From the NCBI GenBank assembly GCA_021647445.1, contig JAKIUS010000038.1, positions 1 through 9,069 on the forward strand: a stretch of 9,069 bases of DNA, in the 5' to 3' direction. The stretch's first letter is position 1, and each line of letters opens with the position of its first letter. The notes below the pieces were generated by a model, which worked only from the letters and a program-made list of their open reading frames with translations, searched no databases and was not told where the DNA came from. The DNA is from Geopsychrobacter sp. (GTDB lineage Bacteria > Desulfobacterota > Desulfuromonadia > Desulfuromonadales > Geopsychrobacteraceae). Positions 5,545 to 9,069 of this stretch are shown piece after piece. A program made the position numbers and the translations under genes.

Positions 5545-8253
5545 ATGATCGTGCGACAATCTCTTCTGCCTGTTTTGATCTTGGGTCTGTTGCTGGTCAC
5601 GCTGCCTGCGCATGCCGCGAAGCCGGTCTATCGTATCGGTCTCTACCCGAACCCGCCGCTCGCTTTTCTCGATGAAATGGGCCAACCCAGTGGGCTCTTC
5701 CCCGAGTTGCTCGCCCGAGCCAGTCGCGGTCAAAACTGGACCCTGAGCTATCTCCCCTGTCGTTGGTCTCAATGCCTGCAACAACTTAAAGCGGGTGAAA
5801 TAGATCTGCTCGCACCCATCGCCTATACCCCGGAACGCGCAGAGCGTTACGATTTTCTTGCAACGACGATCCTCTCCAACTGGGGACAAATTTACGCCCC
5901 CGCAGGCATGGTTTCTTCGATTCTCGATCTGGACGGCAAGCGGGTCGCTGCAGTCGAGGCCGATGTTTTTCTGGAGGGGAGCAGCGGTTTGCGTCAACTG
6001 GCACGTAATTTTGCGATGAAGATCGAATTTATTCAGGTGCAAAATTATGCTGAAGCCTTGCAGATGGTGAAGCAGGGTCGAGCCGATGTCGCATTGCTGA
6101 ACCGAATCTACGGGGCCTGGCACCGTGAAGAATTTCAACTCGAACCGAGTTCGGTGCTGATCAACCCGGTCGATATCCGGGTGGCTTTTGCTCCGGGCAG
6201 GGCCCTGGCCTTACAGTCAGAGCTAAATGCTCTTTTTGACCAGTGGAAAAAGACTGAAGGTTCACCGTACCATAGGTTGGTCGGCACCTGGCTGTCGCCT
6301 GTTAGCAGTAAGGCCCGGGTCCCGACCTGGGTCGTCCCGCTGATCGGCTCTGCGGTTGTTTTGCTCTTTATCATGTGGCTGCTGATTCTACAGACGCGTT
6401 GGCAGGTCAGGCTTAAAATTCGTGAAATCAAGACGAAAAATGCGGAACTCAAGAACGAATTGAACGCCAGGCGTGAAGTTGAGGAGAGCCTGCTGGAGCA
6501 GTACGAATTTTTACAGACGATTATTGACGGTGTCACCGATCCCATAACCGTGATCTCACCAAATTTTGAGCTGATGATGATGAACCGGGTCGCCACAGAG
6601 CTTATCCCTGAGCATAAGCGTGAGCGGTCCGATTTCTGTTGTTATGAACTGCTTCATCAAAAGACCAAACCCTGCCGGGGCGAGGATCACCCCTGTCCCC
6701 TGCAGGAGGTTAAAAACACCGGTAAGACCGTTACCATGATCCATCGTCACCTGGTTGGAAACGAGATGCGCATCTTTGAGTTGACGGCCTCGCCGATCTG
6801 GAATGTCGATGGCAGTCTGCGTGGCATTATCGAGGCCTCACGTGATATTACCGATCGCCTGAAGGTCGAAGAACTGCTCGGTGAGAATGAAAAGCGCTTG
6901 CAGCATATGGCGCACCATGATCCCCTGACCGGCTTGCCGAATCGTCTGTTGTTTGAGGACCGGTTGCGTCATGCCCTTGCCCAGGCTCAACGCAATCGGC
7001 ACAAGATGGCGCTGATGTTTATCGACCTCGATCGCTTCAAGAAGATCAATGACACCCTCGGTCATGAAGTCGGGGATCAATTATTAAAAGATGTGGGACG
7101 CCGTCTGCACGGTGCCGTGCGTGAAGGTGATACCGTGGCGCGCTTTGGCGGCGATGAATTTCTGGTGCTGCTGGAGCAGGTCGACAATTTCCAGACCGTC
7201 ACCACCATGGCCCAGCGGATTCGCCATGAATTGGGACGCATCTCCAACATTGGCAATTATCAGCTGGTTGCGACCGGTAGTATCGGTATCAGTATTTTCC
7301 CTGACGATGCGCTGGTCGGCGAAGAGCTTATCAAGTGTGCCGATGTCGCCATGTATCACGCCAAGAGCGAAGGGAAGGATAATTATCAGTTCTATACCTC
7401 GCATATGAACGCCCGTGCGCATGAGATGTTACTGCTCGAACGGGACCTGCGGAGGGCGCTCGAAGAGGGGCAGCTCTGTCTCTATTATCAACCACAGGTT
7501 GAGTTGGAGACCGGTAACCTGATGGGTGTCGAGGCGTTGTTGCGCTGGAATCATCCCAAACAGGGTCTGGTGCCGCCGAATGATTTCATCCCCCTGGCCG
7601 AAGAGACCGGTTTGATCGTGCCGATTGGCGAATGGGTCCTGCGTGAGGCCTGTCGTCAGCAGGTGGCTTGGCAAAAAGACGGCTTTCCCGCTTTGCGCAT
7701 GGCGGTCAATATTTCGGGTCGTCAATTAAGGGAACGTGATTTTATCGAGACGGTCGATCTGATTCTGACCGAAACCGGTATTACTCCGGCGGATCTTGAA
7801 CTGGAGATTACCGAAAGTATCATCATGCGCGACGTGAAATCGACAATTATGGATCTGACCGACCTGAGGATGCGTGGTATCCGGCTCTCCATCGATGATT
7901 TTGGTACCGGCTATTCGTCCCTGAGTTACCTCAATCGTTTCCCGGTCGATCAACTGAAGATCGATCACTCCTTTGTCTTCCGCCTGGTCGATGAGAGTGA
8001 ACCGGTGATGATTGTCGACGCGATCATCGCCCTAGGACGTAGTATGAATCTGGAGGTCATCGCCGAAGGGATTGAATCTCAGGGTCAGATCGAAATTCTG
8101 GCCAAGCGCGGCTGTCAGTTAGGCCAGGGTTACCTCTTCAGTCGTCCGATTCCCGAAGCAGAGTTGCGTGATAAATTCCTAAAAATCGCCAGGACCGAAA
8201 GTCACGGGGATGCTCCTTGTTTTCGTTTCAACTTTCCTGAACTCGATGCCTGA
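5545..8253 (+). CDS. Membrane c-di-GMP protein: periplasmic SBP_bac_3-like sensor, PAS, GGDEF and EAL
   Basis: The 902-residue protein would make and/or degrade cyclic di-GMP in response to periplasmic and cytoplasmic signals. Domains in order: a signal peptide (1-24, probable cleavage after AHA); a periplasmic solute-binding domain like PF00497 (about 27-250); a membrane helix (263-283); a coiled-coil linker (about 285-320); PAS (about 320-435); GGDEF (about 453-615); EAL (about 632-880). In the cyclase domain GGDEF is intact (535-539), and the inhibitory RxxD site is present (Arg526, Asp529) five residues before it. In the phosphodiesterase domain EAL is intact (663-665), as are Asn722, ELEITES (752-758), DDFGTGY (784-790), Lys805 and Glu841. 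Both activities are therefore possible. The PAS domain carries Cys366, His371, Cys377, His382 and Cys384. The ATG at 5545 is supported by GGGGG eight bases upstream and by the signal peptide. The ligand and net activity cannot be read from sequence. Confidence 0.95.
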   Translation: MIVRQSLLPVLILGLLLVTLPAHAAKPVYRIGLYPNPPLAFLDEMGQPSGLFPELLARASRGQNWTLSYLPCRWSQCLQQLKAGEIDLLAPIAYTPERAERYDFLATTILSNWGQIYAPAGMVSSILDLDGKRVAAVEADVFLEGSSGLRQLARNFAMKIEFIQVQNYAEALQMVKQGRADVALLNRIYGAWHREEFQLEPSSVLINPVDIRVAFAPGRALALQSELNALFDQWKKTEGSPYHRLVGTWLSPVSSKARVPTWVVPLIGSAVVLLFIMWLLILQTRWQVRLKIREIKTKNAELKNELNARREVEESLLEQYEFLQTIIDGVTDPITVISPNFELMMMNRVATELIPEHKRERSDFCCYELLHQKTKPCRGEDHPCPLQEVKNTGKTVTMIHRHLVGNEMRIFELTASPIWNVDGSLRGIIEASRDITDRLKVEELLGENEKRLQHMAHHDPLTGLPNRLLFEDRLRHALAQAQRNRHKMALMFIDLDRFKKINDTLGHEVGDQLLKDVGRRLHGAVREGDTVARFGGDEFLVLLEQVDNFQTVTTMAQRIRHELGRISNIGNYQLVATGSIGISIFPDDALVGEELIKCADVAMYHAKSEGKDNYQFYTSHMNARAHEMLLLERDLRRALEEGQLCLYYQPQVELETGNLMGVEALLRWNHPKQGLVPPNDFIPLAEETGLIVPIGEWVLREACRQQVAWQKDGFPALRMAVNISGRQLRERDFIETVDLILTETGITPADLELEITESIIMRDVKSTIMDLTDLRMRGIRLSIDDFGTGYSSLSYLNRFPVDQLKIDHSFVFRLVDESEPVMIVDAIIALGRSMNLEVIAEGIESQGQIEILAKRGCQLGQGYLFSRPIPEAELRDKFLKIARTESHGDAPCFRFNFPELDA

Positions 8254-8303
8254 TTTCTCCCTGGTTTAAGGGCGGCTTAAGGTCTTGCTCTTCTTCCTTA
8301 ATT

Positions 8304-8323
8304 CGAATTTAAAGTTCGTTTTT
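8304..8323 (+). terminator. Possible weak intrinsic terminator after the c-di-GMP gene
   Basis: CGAAT (8304-8308) can pair with GTTCG (8314-8318) including one G-U pair, with a five-base loop. It is followed by a run of five T (8319-8323). A second inverted repeat, TTAAGG (8277-8282) with CCTTAA (8296-8301), lies just upstream. Either could end transcription between the convergent genes. Both stems are short. Confidence 0.4.
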
Positions 8324-8778
8324 CATTCTCCCCCTGTTAACTGTTTGCGCAGCAGGTCCGGGTCGATCAGTGGCTGGCCACAGGCGTGATTTTCGCACAG
8401 GTAGGCAGTGGTTTGTCCCCTGAGCTGGTGCATGGCCGCAGCAAAGGGCGCAAGTTTTGTGATGGGCTGTGGATTTTCTGTATCGATAAACAGCAGGGAG
8501 GTTAGGGGGGGATTCGTCTGTTGCAGGGTCTTAAGCATCGCCTGGGTGCGTGGAGCCTCGCGGCGGCCGACAATCACCAGTTCACGGCTTTTGCCGAGGA
8601 GACGCTCTGCGGCCAGCAGCAGATGCGGAAATCCCTGAGGATAACGTTTGACTTCGTTGGCCGCACCTCGCAACAGTTGCCCCGCATGCTGCGACCACTT
8701 AATATCGCCGGTCAATTGCGCCAGTCGTGCCGCAACTTCCAGGGCGATTGATGGCGTTGAAGGGATCGCGCCGCTCGA
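8323..8778 (-). CDS. YyaL/DUF255 thioredoxin-domain protein, C-terminal fragment only (broken gene)
   Basis: This is the C-terminal ~150 residues of the YyaL/SPATA20-like family (N-terminal thioredoxin-like DUF255 plus an alpha-barrel), whose full proteins are about 600-700 residues and whose role is poorly defined. Family-like stretches are [52 protein letters not shown], and the ending [22 protein letters not shown] with its two cysteines. Upstream of about 8772 the homology stops, because the opposite strand becomes a rhodanese gene. The frame stays open to an ATG at 8862, but those extra ~30 codons are antisense to the rhodanese and are probably meaningless. No promoter or ribosome binding site is visible. 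It converges with the c-di-GMP gene, 69 bases away. The fragment is certainly incomplete; whether by deletion or by assembly error is unclear. Confidence 0.75.
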   Translation of the reverse strand, partial: SSGAIPSTPSIALEVAARLAQLTGDIKWSQHAGQLLRGAANEVKRYPQGFPHLLLAAERLLGKSRELVIVGRREAPRTQAMLKTLQQTNPPLTSLLFIDTENPQPITKLAPFAAAMHQLRGQTTAYLCENHACGQPLIDPDLLRKQLTGGE

Positions 8779-8785
8779 GTACACA
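8750..8785. other. Junction between two 5'-truncated, head-to-head genes
   Basis: Left of this interval the minus strand encodes the YyaL C-terminus. Right of it the plus strand encodes the TrhO rhodanese. Recognisable homology of the two approaches or overlaps within 8753-8775, so the exact breakpoint cannot be placed by eye. A CTCGAG hexamer (the XhoI recognition sequence) lies at 8774-8779. It may be chance. Confidence 0.7.
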
Positions 8786-9069
8786 TCGAAAAAACTGCCT
8801 GCCAAACAACTCAAGGAGTGGCTGGACTCAGGCAAAGAAGTTCTACTGCTCGATACGCGCAACGATTATGAAGTGCGCGTCGGGACATTTCACAACGCCG
8901 TCCCGATTGGTGTCGACCACTTCCGCGACTTTCCAGAAGCCGTCGGAAGATTGCCAGAAGAAACTAAAGACATGCCAGTCGTCACATTCTGCACAGGCGG
9001 GATTCGTTGTGAAAAAGCAGGACCGTTTATGGAACAGGCAGGCTTCCGTGAGATCTACCAACTTGAAGG
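8753..9069 (+). CDS. trhO: TrhO-type rhodanese (tRNA uridine hydroxylase / UPF0176), N-terminally truncated and running off right edge
   Basis: TrhO proteins (E. coli YceA) carry out 5-hydroxylation of uridine-34 in some tRNAs through a rhodanese domain. In the plus frame this segment reads [19 protein letters not shown], then [49 protein letters not shown] and GFREIYQLE, the typical series for the family. The presumed catalytic cysteine is the first in CTGGIRC (codon near 8987). The family's N-terminal ~100-120 residues are missing. The frame is open back to 8639, but that upstream part is antisense to the YyaL fragment, and I find no in-frame ATG, GTG or TTG with a ribosome binding site there. 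Codon use differs from the neighbours: threonine is mostly ACA with no ACC, and proline CCA is frequent. This suggests a different DNA source. The family call is good; whether this is a working gene is doubtful. Confidence 0.75.

Noticed and set aside
5368..6138. 256-codon open frame on the minus strand opposite the DUF3014 and c-di-GMP genes
   Set aside because: It straddles the end of one real gene and the start of another on the other strand, and its translation has no recognisable domain.
8408..8751. Plus-strand open frames opposite the YyaL fragment
   Set aside because: The minus-strand reading matches the YyaL C-terminus to its stop. The plus-strand translations match nothing and contain no plausible starts with ribosome binding sites.
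8843..9061. Minus-strand open frame opposite the rhodanese segment
   Set aside because: The plus-strand reading carries the DTRNDYEV and [10 protein letters not shown] rhodanese motifs; the minus-strand reading is its shadow.

Overview
The window looks like an ordinary stretch of bacterial chromosome from a Gram-negative, moderately GC-rich organism. My best guess is a Desulfuromonadales-type member of the Desulfobacterota. This rests on three things: the style of the TatB/TatC pair, a DUF3014 protein, and a PAS domain with the Cys/His pattern common in that group's signalling proteins. It is an inference, not a database result.

Layout, left to right. Positions 1-2011 on the minus strand hold nadA (quinolinate synthase, NAD biosynthesis) followed by the first ~354 codons of mfd (transcription-repair coupling factor), which runs off the left edge. 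The gap between them is only 33 bases, so they are probably co-transcribed. A divergent intergenic region (2012-2206) carries a good sigma70-type promoter in each direction. Positions 2207-3323 on the plus strand hold tatB-like and tatC genes overlapping by 8 bases, encoding twin-arginine export components. A strong hairpin follows, then rsgA (3479-4486), a circularly permuted GTPase for 30S ribosome maturation. Next comes a DUF3014 membrane-anchored protein of unknown function (4621-5454), with its own likely promoter. The largest gene (5545-8253) encodes a 902-residue c-di-GMP protein: signal peptide, periplasmic solute-binding-like domain, one transmembrane helix, PAS, GGDEF and EAL. Both the cyclase and the phosphodiesterase motifs look intact.

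The right end (8323-9069) is the anomaly. A minus-strand gene for the C-terminal part of a YyaL/DUF255 thioredoxin-domain protein and a plus-strand gene for a TrhO-type rhodanese meet head-to-head. Both lack their N-terminal halves at the same point, around 8750-8785, and codon use shifts across the join. This is either a real deletion/recombination scar or a chimeric assembly join.

Apart from that join, the genes are mostly housekeeping functions that do not form a single pathway. I did not find a convincing new biological system. The items most worth a second look are the join, and the multidomain c-di-GMP sensor with a Cys/His cluster in its PAS domain. No tRNA, rRNA, CRISPR array or insertion sequence was recognised.
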